Source: Coprinopsis marcescibilis (Eukaryota > Basidiomycota > Agaricomycetes > Agaricales > Psathyrellaceae). Taken from it: DNA of 64,000 nt. The position numbers and the translations under genes are program-made. Below are positions 1 to 11,388 of the stretch, piece after piece (the stretch's first letter is position 1; every line of letters starts with the position of its first letter). The notes under the pieces are model-generated. The model did no database searches. It worked only from the letters and a program-made list of their open reading frames with translations, and was not told the origin of the DNA. The stretch is taken from the NCBI GenBank assembly GCA_004369085.1, contig ML210165.1, positions 124,001 to 188,000 of the forward strand, read 5' to 3'.

Positions 1-679
1 ACCTTGACTCCAATAAAGAAATCTACTTATGGTATATGTCGTGCGGCATAGCTTAGGGGCAATATTATGAGTTTGAGGAAGTCCTCATCATTCCTTTCGA
101 CACAAGAGGAATTTATACGTGACTTGTCCTGTACCCGTGAAGATGTCAGGCAACGACTGATGGCGGACACGTACTTAGATTGGATTGAGAACCCTACTGA
201 AATGTTGCTTTCATGCATATCCATCTAGCCCTTGTATTGTTACATTCCAGATCCCTTTCAAGTGTGATGCCATGAAGCAAAACAAGACTGCGTTGTAACT
301 TGATTCGGACAGATATTGCGGAAGGTATTTGAAGTTGGAAGGGATGTGCATGCACATAAGTCGAGAGTAACTTGTTTGACGAGTTCAGGGTTGTTAATCA
401 TGGAGCCAGTTAAGTATAGCCTCTGCAGTGGTAGTACGATTCTAAGAAGAAAAGGCGGAATGTCAGTTAGAGAGAGACTAGACTCTGTTGCACCGTGAGA
501 CCAGACCGGTCCCGTGATCTCCGGCACAGCACTAAGTACTGGGCCCATTGTCCATCGCCCTCTGCCCAATCTTGTTCATCGAGCTCGCTATTGCTCACGA
601 TCGTTCTCGTCGCCCAACCGGAACGGAAAACACTGATCTACACATACTTCTAACTTGTCTGGCTCTTTGACGTTTGAGG
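1..679. other. Left-edge region without a recognisable gene
   Basis: No reading frame here matches a family I know, and short open frames on both strands lack codon or motif support. The right part is presumably the promoter and 5' untranslated leader of the exportin-1 gene that starts at 680. The left part could hold the untranslated end of a gene lying outside the window. Confidence 0.5.
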
Positions 680-3600
680 ATGGAGGTGCGTGCATTAATG
701 TTAGCTTCGCGTAGATTGCTCACCAAAGATCCAGGGGTTGTTGGACTTTTCGAGGGAGTTCGATGTTGGGCTCCTGGATAAGGTCGTTATGGCCTTCTAC
801 ACCGGTGGAGGCGCAGAGGTGCGCAAGATCTATTCTACGGCCGCGTCGTACTGGAAGTGTTAACTAAGAATCGGTTTCGCAGCAACAAATGGCACAGCAA
901 GTTCTTACCCAATTCCAAGAGCACCAGGAAGCATGGGCGAGGGTTCCGGATATTCTAGAACGATCATCGTTTCCTCAAACGAAGGTATGTTACGCGTTTC
1001 TACCATAAGCGACGGCTGCTGAGACCCGACGTGATTGCAGTACATCGGATTGCAAATCTTGGAAAAACTGATCACAACGCGATGGAAGACATTGCCGGAT
1101 GGACAAAGACAGGGTTCGTACTGCTCAAGCTATGCTTCCTAGTCTCATGTTGACCGCTTATACCCTTGTGTAGGCATCCGCAACTTCATTGTGGGGGTTA
1201 CTGTCAAAGTAGCGTCGGAGGAAACATCTTTGAAGAAAGAAAAGACATACATCAACAAGCTCAACCTTGCCCTGGTCCAGGTCTGACTCATCCAACCTAT
1301 ATCCAAATTTGATTCTCAACAAGTTTATGACAGATCTTGAAGCAAGAGTGGCCACACAATTGGCCTACATTCATCACCGAGTTGGTCGAGTCCTCGAAAG
1401 CCAACCTATCGCTATGCGAGAACAATATGGTGATTTTGAAACTGCTTTCGGAGGAAATCTTCGATTTTTCGGCGGAACAAATGACACAAGCCAAAATCAA
1501 AAATCTCAAAAACCAGATGTGTGGCGAGTTCTCTGAAATCTTCAAGTTATGCTCCGAAGTGCTGGAGGAGGCGCAGAAGGTTTCATTGATCAAAGCGACT
1601 CTGGAAACATTGCTTAGATTTTTGAACTGGATTCCCTTGGGCTACATTTTCGAAACCACTATCATCGATCTCCTCTTGAACCGCGTAAGTGTGTATCCTC
1701 TCATTGAACCGCTGAGTTTTAACATTTTTCCACCTCAGTTCCTGGAGGCACCCGAATTCAGGAACGTGACATTGAAATGCCTGGCCGAAATCGCTGCTTT
1801 GAACGTCGGTCCGGAATACGATCCTAAATTCGTCATCCTATTCGCCATGGTCATGACTTCGGTGAATCGTATGATTCCCCCAAGTACGAATATTGCCCAA
1901 GCGTACGCGAACGCCGGTGATTCTGGTCAAGAACTCGTCCTCAATCTTGCGCTTTTCCTGTGCAACTTCCTTTCCAACCACTTGCGCGCTGTTGAAACCG
2001 AAGCAAACCGCGACGTGCTTTTGAACGCACATCTCTACATGGTCAAAATTTCTCAAGTAGACGAACGCGAAATCTTCAAAATCTGTCTGGAATACTGGCT
2101 CAAATTGGTTGCAGAACTCTACGAGGAGATCCAGAGCCTGCCAATTGGAGATTCAGGATTGTTGATGGGCTTGAGTCTAGGAAATGGTGGTGCCCAGAAC
2201 ATGTTGAATGGGATGGCGCTACGGAAAAACATTTATAGCGAAGTTCTGTCCAACTTGCGTTTGGTTGTGATTGAGCGTATGGTCAAGCCAGAGGAGGTAT
2301 GTGGATTTCATCCTCATGTTGTACCTTTACTAATGACGTCATGGCTTCTAAGGTGCTTATCGTTGAAAACGACGAAGGAGAGATTGTCCGCGAGTTCATG
2401 AAAGAGAGTGACACTATCGTTCTCTACAAGTCTATGAGAGAACTACTAGTTTACCTCACACATCTTGACGTCGCCGACACCGAGACTATCCTGACTGAGA
2501 AATTAGCGAAGCAAGTCGATGGCTCTGAATGGTCCTGGAACAACCTTAACACCCTTTGCTGGGCCATTGGTTCTATTTCTGGTGCTATGAGTACGTTATC
2601 CCATTTTGTTACCATCCCCATCGCCATTAAACTCTCTCAACAGACGAGGAGACGGAGAAGCGATTCTTGGTGACGGTCATCAAAGACCTCCTCGGTCTTT
2701 GCGAAATCAAGCGCGGAAAGGACAACAAGGCCGTCGTCGCTTCAGATATCATGTACATTGTTGGCCAATACCCGAGGTTCCTTAAGGCGCACTGGAAGTT
2801 CTTGAAGACTGTCGTCAACAAGTTGTTCGAGTTCATGCACGAGACGCACGAGGGTATGACATCCGTTGACTATTTTCACCCATTTGTATTGACTCAATTC
2901 GTCAATGTCAGGTGTACAAGACATGGCCTGCGATACCTTCATAAAAATCGCGCAGAAGTGCAGACGCCACTTTGTTATGCAGCAGTCTGGCGAAGCAGAG
3001 CCTTTCATCGATGAGATCCTTAGGCTCTTGCACCGAATCACTGTCGACCTTTCGCCTCAACAGGTACGTCCTGCGTAGGGTGCTCTGTTAGCAATATTGA
3101 CACTTCCTTCTCAGGTTCACACTTTCTACGAAGCCGTTGGGTACATGATATCCGCACAACCAAACAAACCTCAGCAGGAGAAACTTATCGCGAAGCTTAT
3201 GGAGCTTCCCAATAATGCTGTAAGCAGTTTATATGTTCCAAGGCGTCATGTGTCTTACGCTCTCTTTCAGTGGGATTCCTTGATGGCACAAGCTGCTCAG
3301 AATTTGGACGTCCTGGCGAGCAACGATAACATCAAGATCCTGGCAAATGTGTTGAAGACCAACGTTTCAGCATGCACCTCGATCGGAAGCTTCTACCTCC
3401 CTCAAATAGGGCGTATCTTCCTTGACATGCTTGGCCTCTACAAGGCGGTTAGCGGTATCATTAGCGAGACAATTGCGAAAGAAGGTAAGGCTTAGCTTCT
3501 CAGCCTGGAGGTAACTGGCTCACATGCCGTTTGAAGGTCTGATTGCGACGAAAACGCCAAAGATTCGTCAACTCCGCACAGTCAAGAAGGAGATTCTCAA

Positions 3601-4776
3601 ATTAATGGAGACCTACGTCAAGAAGGCCGAAGATCTAGAAGCTGTGAACGCCAATTTCATGCCACCTTTGCTTGACGCTATCTTGGGAGACTACAACCGC
3701 AACGTGCCCGCTGCAAGAGATGCGGAAGTCTTGAACGTCATGGCTACTATCATTTCCAGGCTTGGGGTATGTGCAACCTTTCACCCTTTGCCCTCTGGTG
3801 CTTACGCTTTAATTTAGGCTTTGTTGACTCCACAAGTTCCTGCCATTTTGGACGCTGTGTTCGAGCCCACTTTGAACATGATCAATCAAGACTTCGCAGA
3901 ATTCCCTGAGCATCGTGTGGGCTTCTTTAAGCTTCTTCGTTCGATTAACTTGAACTGCTTCCCTGGTGAGCTCTTTCTCTTATCTTGGTTTCCGCAAAGC
4001 TGAACTCCGCCATGTAGCTTTGCTGGGTCTCAACCCCGCGCAGTTTAAGCTTTTCATGGACAGTATCATTTGGGCGATCAAGCACACGATGCGAGATATT
4101 GCAGATACTGGTCTAAATAGTATGTTTTTGACACGAATTCTTAAAGTTTAGATAAACTAATATTGCCTTTTAGTCTGCCTCGAGGTTGTTAACAACTTTG
4201 CTGGCGCTTCCGACCCCGCTGTCATAAATTCCTTCTTCCAACAATACTTCCTCAGCATCGTTCAGGATATCTTCTTCGTCCTTACTGACGCCGACCACAA
4301 GAGCGGTTTCAAGCTCCAGAGCGTGCTTCTTGCGCGTTTGTTCCAGATTGTGGAAGCTCTACAGTCCCCTCTGTTCGATCCTTCACAAGTTCCCGATGCA
4401 TCTATTACCAACACTGTCTTCCTTCGTGAATACACGGCAAACCTGTTGAAGAACGCATTCCAACACGTCTCACCGTATGTGCCCCCTTTTTTCTGAATTT
4501 GGTTCAGTTTTTTGATTCTTTTGTTGTAGCGCTCAAATCATGATATTTGTCAACGCCCTGCAAGAAAACCACAGCGACATCAACCGCTTTAAACTTGCGC
4601 TCCGCGACTTCCTCATCCAACTCAAAGAGTTCTCGGCGGGCGACAACTCTGACCTCTTCTTGGAGGAGAAGGAGTTGGAGCAACAAAGCAAGCTTGAGGC
4701 TGAGCGCCAGGCAGCAATGAGGATCCCCGGTATGCTCAAGCCTTCGCAGATGGATGACAAAGATGAAGACATTTGA
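680..4776 (+). CDS. XPO1: Exportin-1 (CRM1/XPO1), 17 exons
   Basis: Nuclear export receptor: it binds leucine-rich export signals together with RanGTP and carries proteins and RNPs through the nuclear pore. My exon model is 680-685, 729-818, 883-984, 1041-1113, 1174-1280, 1334-1684, 1739-2296, 2353-2590, 2644-2853, 2912-3063, 3115-3219, 3271-3484, 3537-3766, 3818-3965, 4018-4119, 4174-4474 and 4530-4776. It sums to 3234 nt, or 1077 residues, close to the 1071 of human XPO1. Every exon aligns by eye with XPO1: an importin-beta-like N-terminus (WPHNWPTFI), the HEAT-repeat NES groove ([18 protein letters not shown]) and the acidic tail. Residue 528 is Cys within [10 protein letters not shown], the position attacked by leptomycin B. 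The first coding exon holds only Met-Glu. The start is supported because the second exon continues directly into the conserved [15 protein letters not shown] stretch. Confidence 0.96.
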
Positions 4777-5444
4777 TGGAATGAACCGAGACGGACGAAC
4801 GATAATGGCTTCCCCAACATCAGATTCTTTAGGCCCCCGTCCTGCCCTTATGACCACCTACCTCAACCTCGTGTTTGGCCGGCTCTTGCGAAACGCAAAA
4901 CTGGACTACGACTACATCCTCCGTTTCATTTTGGCTACCCACCCCCGTTTTCCGTTAGCCAGTTTCGGCCTGTCATTCTCTTCCTTCTTTGGATTGCCGC
5001 TTCGCGCTACTTTTTCTCTTGCTGTCGTCTCTCTCGATCTCTCTCTCTTTGGCCTTTATCATTTGCTTTCTCTGTACTATTAGCCTCAAACACAACATAA
5101 TGTAGAAGTATCTTGATGTCAAATTTTGCCTGTTTCTTTTACAATAACGATTTGCATGCAATCCCGCGTTCGCTTGGATGTTGCCGCTGTGATCATGAGC
5201 TAGCTTACCGCATATGACATGCGTCATCGATTGCCGCGAAAAGATATTGTTCTTGGCGCTAACCCGTTCTTGATCTAGACCACCAACCTCAGCCTCCTTG
5301 TCTTCTGAGCTCCCTAGCTCTCGTCGGTCGGATCTTTCAAGGAACAGAACAGCTTGGACCGATACACGTTTCACTCGCTTCGCGGTCGCTGCTTGTCTAC
5401 TATCCATCATCTATCAAAAGTACAGTGGTAGCCTGACCAAGAGT
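4777..5444. other. Intergenic region between XPO1 and MCTS1
   Basis: Holds the 3' untranslated region of exportin-1 and the promoter and leader of the MCTS1-type gene. It is rich in pyrimidine runs (around 4975-5080 and 5280-5320). Open frames on both strands have no recognisable homology. Confidence 0.5.
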
Positions 5445-6600
5445 CATGTTCAAGAAGTAAATAACCTCCTTCATATTCCCCTATTCAACCTGTTCTATTC
5501 ATTTTTGGCCTTGTTGGGCATGTTAATTCATACAGCTAATCACCGATTCATCGTCTCTTCCCTCTTTCGTGCCCCATTCTCACTTACGACTCGAAATCTA
5601 ATCGCACCATCAATTCAATTACAGGTTCTCCCCGAGCTCGGATGTCTCTGGACACGTTCCAATGAAGTCGTCCGTGCAGAGAAACCTGCGTGCGACGATT
5701 CTCTCGCAGTGGAAGATCGAGCCGGAGACGCTGGAAGCTATATGGCCGAAGAAGGAGGGGCTTGTGCATGCGAAATGGTCAGTTGGTTTACTCGGGGATC
5801 CTTTATCTTTCATATTTTTTCTTCGCATTTTGCACTGGCGCTGGAATTCGGCGTTCGCACCCTGTCGTCTGCGCACTCTGTTCAATTCAAGCTCAGAAAT
5901 CTTTTCTGTCTGCGATTTGGACGCGTGGGGCGGTCAGATGTCCTAGCGTTGCACTGGATTGCAATTGTTGCAGTTGACTCTGGAATTCCACTGGCATCCA
6001 ACTTCGCATCGACTCCGAATCATTGACTCACGACGAATCTTTTTTGCTCATTTGTTTTGATATAGCAGAGAGCACATCGCGATTTACACTGTCCACGGGG
6101 AGCCGCTGTTCGTGCAGCACTTTGATGGACCCTTCATGCCGACCCTGAGGCTTTTGCACAAGTGTAAGAGGTACCCGTTCTTTGCAGCAGGGACACGCGC
6201 TGACTGATTACCTGTTGATGATATTGTTGGCTGTTCCATCTTCCTGACATTCTATTCTATTCTTTCCCTTCCTGGAACCCGTTTTTCTCGATTTCCAAAC
6301 CTTGCAGACCCTTACATCCTACCCTCGGTGAAGATCGATCGCGGAGCCATCCGGTTCTTGCTTGCAGGCGCGAACATGATGTGCCCGGGGCTTACATCCA
6401 AAGGTGGCTGGCTTCCCCCATCCGAAGAAGGGATCCCTGCCGGCGCGGTCGTTGCGATCCACGCAGAAGGCAAAGAACATGCTGTGGGTGTTGGGTTGAC
6501 GAAGATGTCAACGGAGGATATCAAGAGGATCAACAAGGACGTGGGGGTGGAGACTCTTGTCTACCTTGGAGATGATCTGTGGGATTTGAAAACCCTGTGA
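5445..6600 (+). CDS. TMA20: MCTS1/Tma20-family translation factor (PUA domain)
   Basis: Ribosome-associated factor which, with a DENR/Tma22 partner, promotes removal of tRNA and mRNA from post-termination 40S subunits and supports re-initiation. Exons are 5445-5455, 5625-5777, 6066-6163 and 6308-6600, giving 555 nt or 184 residues, against 181 in human MCTS1. The N-terminal MCT region includes SSVQRNLR and WKIEPETLEAIWPKKE. The PUA domain follows, with VDRGAIRF-like (KIDRGAIRFLLAGANMMCPG), AEGKEHAVGVG and the terminal DDLWDLKTL. The first exon is only 11 nt (MFKK) and is chosen because MCTS1 proteins begin MFKKF, and splicing restores exactly that. The second intron splits a Cys codon. The gene looks intact. 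Confidence 0.93.
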
Positions 6601-7607
6601 TCGTTCTGATAAGATGTGGAGTATTGTTTCTGGTTAGGAGGTTGAAGAAGAGGCAGGGAATGAATGACTCGTTCTTGATAGGGTACTTGGGACACGCTGA
6701 GCGCCCGCTACGCCGCTCGCATCCGGGACTGAATTGAATGTATTTGTATGACGGCAAAATGATTGAGTATGAGCGTGATATGATACGGCTTGACTGGCAG
6801 GGTCCTGACTCGTGAACCTGGGACGGGGGACCTGACAGGGGAACTGTCCAGGTAATCGAATTAGGGTCGGTTCGGACACACGGTACGCAAATGGTGCTGT
6901 AAGGCCTGGACCAGCTCCCAGGCGATTAATCCGATTCGTTACCACTTTCCAGCGAAGATTTAACGAGTTATAGGCATCAGCAGGCTTCTTAGCCTTTTGC
7001 TTACACGGCGCGGAATGATGATAGATGTTTCCATGTTCACTCGGATATAGAAGTAAGTTAAGAGGTGGCATAGAATCCTGGGACCTGTGATCTTCCCACT
7101 TCTGTTTTAAGCGCCTTCGATACCAGACCCCAGATGGACTAATCAAGCAGGTTGCAAGTCGAGGGTGCTAATGTCACCGTTATTTTTACAGCAGCAATCT
7201 TCTTCTTCGCGACGACATCATCGCATATCGGCCGAGGAGCGTGTCATGCTGACTTTTATCTTGTTTCTATATCGAGGTCGAACGTCCAAGTTGAGCGAAT
7301 CGGAGGGAATTGTGCCCTGGGACATGATGAGTCCTTTATCGCGAGTGTATTCAGAGGAATCAGAGCTGGCAGTGGTCAGGAATATGTTTATGGCCCCACC
7401 CTGCATCAGCCCGCGTCACACGCAGTGTCCACATCGCGTACCAAACATTCCGCCCGTCCGTGAGGTGGTTCCGAGCTGAGCTGGTTTGGCTCGCGGGTTA
7501 ATTGTCTGTGTTTGTTTTGGGTGGGTTGGGCCGTGCCAGCCGGGCTCCGAAGAGTTGGTCGGAGGACTCTGGTGGATCATCGATCGCTGCTAACAGACAA
7601 CAGAATT
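6601..7607. other. 1-kb intergenic region, no gene recognised
   Basis: Lies between the stop of the MCTS1-type gene and the start of the SRR1-like gene. It includes open frames on both strands (for example minus strand 7146-6634) whose translations show no motif. It probably holds a 3' untranslated region plus the promoter of the SRR1-like gene. I looked for tRNA-like arms and saw none. Confidence 0.45.
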
Positions 7608-9498
7608 ATGCATTCTAGTTCTCAAGAACACGCGAATCAGAATACCCCGGCCTTCTCGTATGGCGAGTTTACACCTATCAAATCGCGCAAGAAGAGAAGA
7701 AACAGGAATCTCGCGAATACCACTCCCACCCTCAACGACCGGCTCGAAAAGCTGCAACGGGCGAGGGAAAACTTGCGCAGGGATGGGGATTGGTTTCAGG
7801 AGGCTTCGCGTCGGTGTCTGTGAGATTTATAATATGTTCCCCCTTTTCATGCTACACGTCCCTTTTTTCCAATGACATTTGTTTTCGAGAGGATATCTAA
7901 TGATTGAACCCGTTTTGGCTGTTACAGGAATTCTATCTGACGTCTGCACCGAGTTGTCCTGGTTCCCATCCTTGGACAGTGGCGGTCTGAATCTAAATGG
8001 CGCGACAGTGCCCGATGGCAAAGGAAATCCCGATGCCCTGCAGAAGGAGAGCCTTCCCGGACGCCGGCGCCAACCCATTGAGGTGCTGTGTCTAGGACTC
8101 GGCAGTCCCACCAATTCACAGAATGCGAATGCCCAGCTGGCGTTTCTGCTCGAGGCATGCCAGCATCTAGACATCGTACGTACCCAGCACACCATACTTT
8201 GTGGCCCAGGGCCTGCGCACTCTTCCAGCGCCTAAGACGCCAAGTATCATGTGCGCACACCAGGACGGACAGGGAGAGGCGATGAGTGCCATTCACCCTG
8301 TCTTTTTCCCATTCGCTCTCTGATTCCTCATTTCCAATGTCAATTAACAACATCCCAACCATCTGTAGCCCTCTGATCGAATCTCCCTCTACGATCCTGT
8401 GTTTACGGAAGAAGATACAAATCTATTCAATCATCTCGGGCTGAGTGTTCAGACTCGAAATAGGGTACGTTCGGCGGTGTGCTCTTTTCATTCATTCGAG
8501 TCTGCATTATGGGGTCCTGTTATTTGTTGATTGCCGCCCGTTATCCTTTCCTGTGACCGTCCCCTCACACGTTCGCTGTTCTAGGCCGGGCGCCATGAAC
8601 TGCGCGTCCCAACGCTGTGCTTTATGCTCCATTGCGATCTCGAGCTCTACAACGCGCTTATCGAGGCAAACTGCACCAGTCCGAACGGGGGCGGCGGCGG
8701 TAGCTGTACCCTCCCGTCGGAAGAAGGCATGGATGGCAATCTCGCCAATCTCGTCCTCATAGGCAACCGTCTCACAGAGTACATCGATAGGCGAGCCTTT
8801 TTCTCCCCTCCACCGTCCTTTCATCTCGAGCTAAATTTTATTTCAAAAACGCCGCTTCTCCGGCATGTATAGTAACCCGAGTGAGAAGCTGAAATCGAGC
8901 GTGCCTTATCTGTTTCGAATCGGTGAGTCTCTGCTGTTCTTGCGAGAAAGTTTGGATTCGGATGGGTGCTTTCAACCCAATTCTTGTTTGAGCGGCGAGG
9001 GTTCGACTCGCCTAGCTCTAAAAGCTAACGTGTGTGTGTACGGTCGGCCAACCCGTTCGATTTAGGCAAGGGGAATTGCGCGGGGTTGGCGACGGTGAAC
9101 GAATCATTTGACTTGTTTCTAACACGATTCCTGATCAACCTTTTTCCTTTCTTCGTGCATACATTCAACCTTGTTGCTAATCCATATCTAATCTTACCGC
9201 CGATAAAGCACCGCGGTTGCAAAGTCACCCCCTATCAGCCTCGAGGCTCTATCCGACCGCGTTCAACAACACATGCGTGCAGTATTATCCTCGACTGGAA
9301 TTCCCACCTCTGCTGGACGGTGGGACCACTTGCGCTGGGACCGACTATGATGGTAACAATACTGCTATTGTTAGTGGAGGAGGAGGGGAGGGTAATGACG
9401 ACGATAACGCGCAAGCGAGTCAGGTCTCCGAGTCTTCCAAAGTCGTAGCGGAAGCGTCAGAGGCGCTGGCGAAGCTCGCGATAGGGGATGATGCTTGA
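7608..9498 (+). CDS. SRR1-like domain protein
   Basis: Member of the SRR1-like family (plant SENSITIVITY TO RED LIGHT REDUCED 1; Ber1 in yeast), whose biochemical role is unsettled; heme regulation, microtubule and clock links have been proposed. The N-terminal exon is basic (IKSRKKRRNRN) and leads into LNDRLEKLQRARENLRRDGDWF. The second exon carries the core signature VLCLGLGSPTNSQNANAQLAFLLE. Later exons give SLYDPVFTEEDTNLF, VPTLCFMLHCDLELYNALIEANC and LANLVLIGNRLTEYIDR, all typical of the domain. The last exon, to the stop at 9496-9498, has the usual conserved end (FNNTCVQYYP) followed by a Gly/Asp/Ser-rich tail. The first donor must be the GTCGGT inside the Ser-Arg codons to keep frame. 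The central exon edges near 8790-9210 are less certain. Confidence 0.85.
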
Positions 9499-10090
9499 TG
9501 ATGACGTTTTGCCCGACGTTGACACGACCCACTCTTTATTGTTCAATGTCTCGCGATCAATCCTACATTTCCACTCCTTTTACTGTGCAACATTGTGAGG
9601 CTGCGCCCAACTTGTTGCCCGCCGACGAGTCGTCATCGGTTCATCCGCCCATCGAGTCAAGTCGGTGTTGGACGTTTGGACAGCGTTAAAAGCGCCGTTT
9701 GCGAGTCCGGTGGCTTAATGAGCTCGTTGAGCTTCCCTCGGAGAACGCCACCACTCGGAGCCTCCGAGTTCAAGGAGAAGCGATAAAGGAGGGGGTTCCC
9801 CCACTGCGTTTTCAACACCAATGAATGATATATGTATTGCATCGGTTTATCTAAGCTGTGTGCAAGTGCCTGCAAGAAATGTACAAGAAATGGATACATG
9901 CGAGAGAGATGAGAACATGATGAAGAACTACAAGATATGCGCAGTGCAAACGAAGGACCAGGGAAAAAGATGGGAGCAATAGGAGGAATAGTAGTAGACA
10001 GTAAGGATATGAGAGCAAATAGACAATGATGATGATGATGAGAAAGAAAAAAAGCAGACCGTACCGTCCATACTGCCAGAGAGCGAATAA
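9499..10090. other. Convergent 3' region
   Basis: Lies between the stop of the plus-strand SRR1-like gene and the stop of the minus-strand gene at 10091. It should hold both 3' untranslated regions. Frames that stay open here give low-complexity His/Ser translations without motifs. Confidence 0.5.
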
Positions 10091-11158
10091 TTAACATTCT
10101 TGGTACGGATTATAAGTGGAATGTACGTCGTCAGCAGAGAAAGGGAAGGGGTGGTTGTCAAAAGATAGATGGTGCGTGAAGCATGGGTCCTGGGAGAAGA
10201 CGACGCGGGGGGTGGCATGACGCAAGCGACTAGGGTCTGGTGGGAGAGGTACTGAAGCGGCGTCAAGCACCTGGTCGTCGGAAAAGAGAGAGGAGCGTGA
10301 GCCAGCCATGCTGGGAGTGGGCGGACTGTCGCTTTCGTCGTCGGACGTGTCTTCTATTGCGTCGGGAACGGGCATGTCGTCTACGTCGTCTGAAAAAGGG
10401 AGAGGGTCTTCATAGGGAGGAGGAAGAGACGAAAGAGAAGAGTTGACAAAGGCAAAAGCATAAGAGACAGCGGGATGGAAAGGGGGATATGGAGCGATAA
10501 CTGGATAAGATACAGCCGGGAGATCGTCCAAGGAAGACATGGGCGAGACTGAAGGACTGAACAGCTGCTCCTCGTCGTCATCAGCCGACGAAGCCATCTG
10601 TGTTTCAGAGTCTGCCGCATAGTCGTCGTCGTCGTCATCACCGAGAGTCTCCAGCAAAGAGTCGAGCCACTGGTCTTCGGAAGCGTGGACTTGCTGTTTT
10701 GGGGCGTCGAGAAGGTTTGGGAACATGAAATTGTGGGCGGCCACTGAGCCTAGGGCCTCGTCCGCGCCGTCGTCCTCGTCCTCAGAGACAGTGTGCGAGA
10801 CAAGCGTTGGAGAGTTTAGAATAGAGTTTTTGAGCAACACCCAGCGGTGCAGACTGCTGTCCTTCTGAAAGGAGACATGCAGTTTATTGCGCGCCAGTGC
10901 GAACAGATTGTTGAATTCAGTCGACATATGGGAGTCTTTTTGGAGTGGTTGAACACGGTTTCGAGATGCTGCTGGCGTGTCCCCGTCAGAGCTGGTCGCA
11001 CTCGGATTCGCAGCAGACATACCAGGAGAACGGGTTGCTGTGTCACAGGTGGTGTATACGGTCGACGATTTCAGGTTCGAATAGGAGAGAGCCGTTCTTG
11101 GAGATGCGGACGAGTTTGTTAACCATTCTAGTAGAGATATTGCGGCGAGAGAGGCCAA
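10091..11158 (-). CDS. Acidic hypothetical protein, single exon
   Basis: An uninterrupted 355-residue frame; the lack of introns is unusual for this window. I do not recognise the family. The first ~90 residues are Ser/Thr/Ala-rich. A more ordered stretch follows (MSTEFNNLFALARNKLHVSF, SLHRWVLLKNSILNS). The middle is strongly acidic, with a DDDDDD run near residue 175 and many Ser/Asp/Glu clusters, and includes an MFPNLLD motif and EDQWLDSLLETLGD. The C-terminus reads STYNPYQEC. Alternating hydrophobic residues inside acidic tracts resemble transcription activation or adaptor regions, but that is only a compositional impression. The start at 11158 is the first Met of the frame; Met-77 is an alternative at the more ordered stretch. 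Confidence 0.65.
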   Translation of the reverse strand: MASLAAISLLEWLTNSSASPRTALSYSNLKSSTVYTTCDTATRSPGMSAANPSATSSDGDTPAASRNRVQPLQKDSHMSTEFNNLFALARNKLHVSFQKDSSLHRWVLLKNSILNSPTLVSHTVSEDEDDGADEALGSVAAHNFMFPNLLDAPKQQVHASEDQWLDSLLETLGDDDDDDYAADSETQMASSADDDEEQLFSPSVSPMSSLDDLPAVSYPVIAPYPPFHPAVSYAFAFVNSSLSSLPPPYEDPLPFSDDVDDMPVPDAIEDTSDDESDSPPTPSMAGSRSSLFSDDQVLDAASVPLPPDPSRLRHATPRVVFSQDPCFTHHLSFDNHPFPFSADDVHSTYNPYQEC

Positions 11159-11388
11159 AATGTTAAGTGCTGGTTCAGACGGACATTGTTGGGTGGGTGC
11201 AGCAGTAAAAGTTGGCCTGTACCAAGTCTCTCGCTGCGTCTTATATACTGCCCATGACTCAACAAATCAAACCGAACCAAACCACTTCGGCCACTCCGTG
11301 CCGGCTCCGACTCCGGCTTTCTCCACTCGCGACGAAAAGGTGCAATTCAGCCTCATACTAGTATTGTACATATCATATTATTTTATTG

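Noticed and set aside
6634..7146. 170-codon minus-strand frame
   Set aside because: No domain, odd composition, and it lies in the 3' flank of the MCTS1-type gene.
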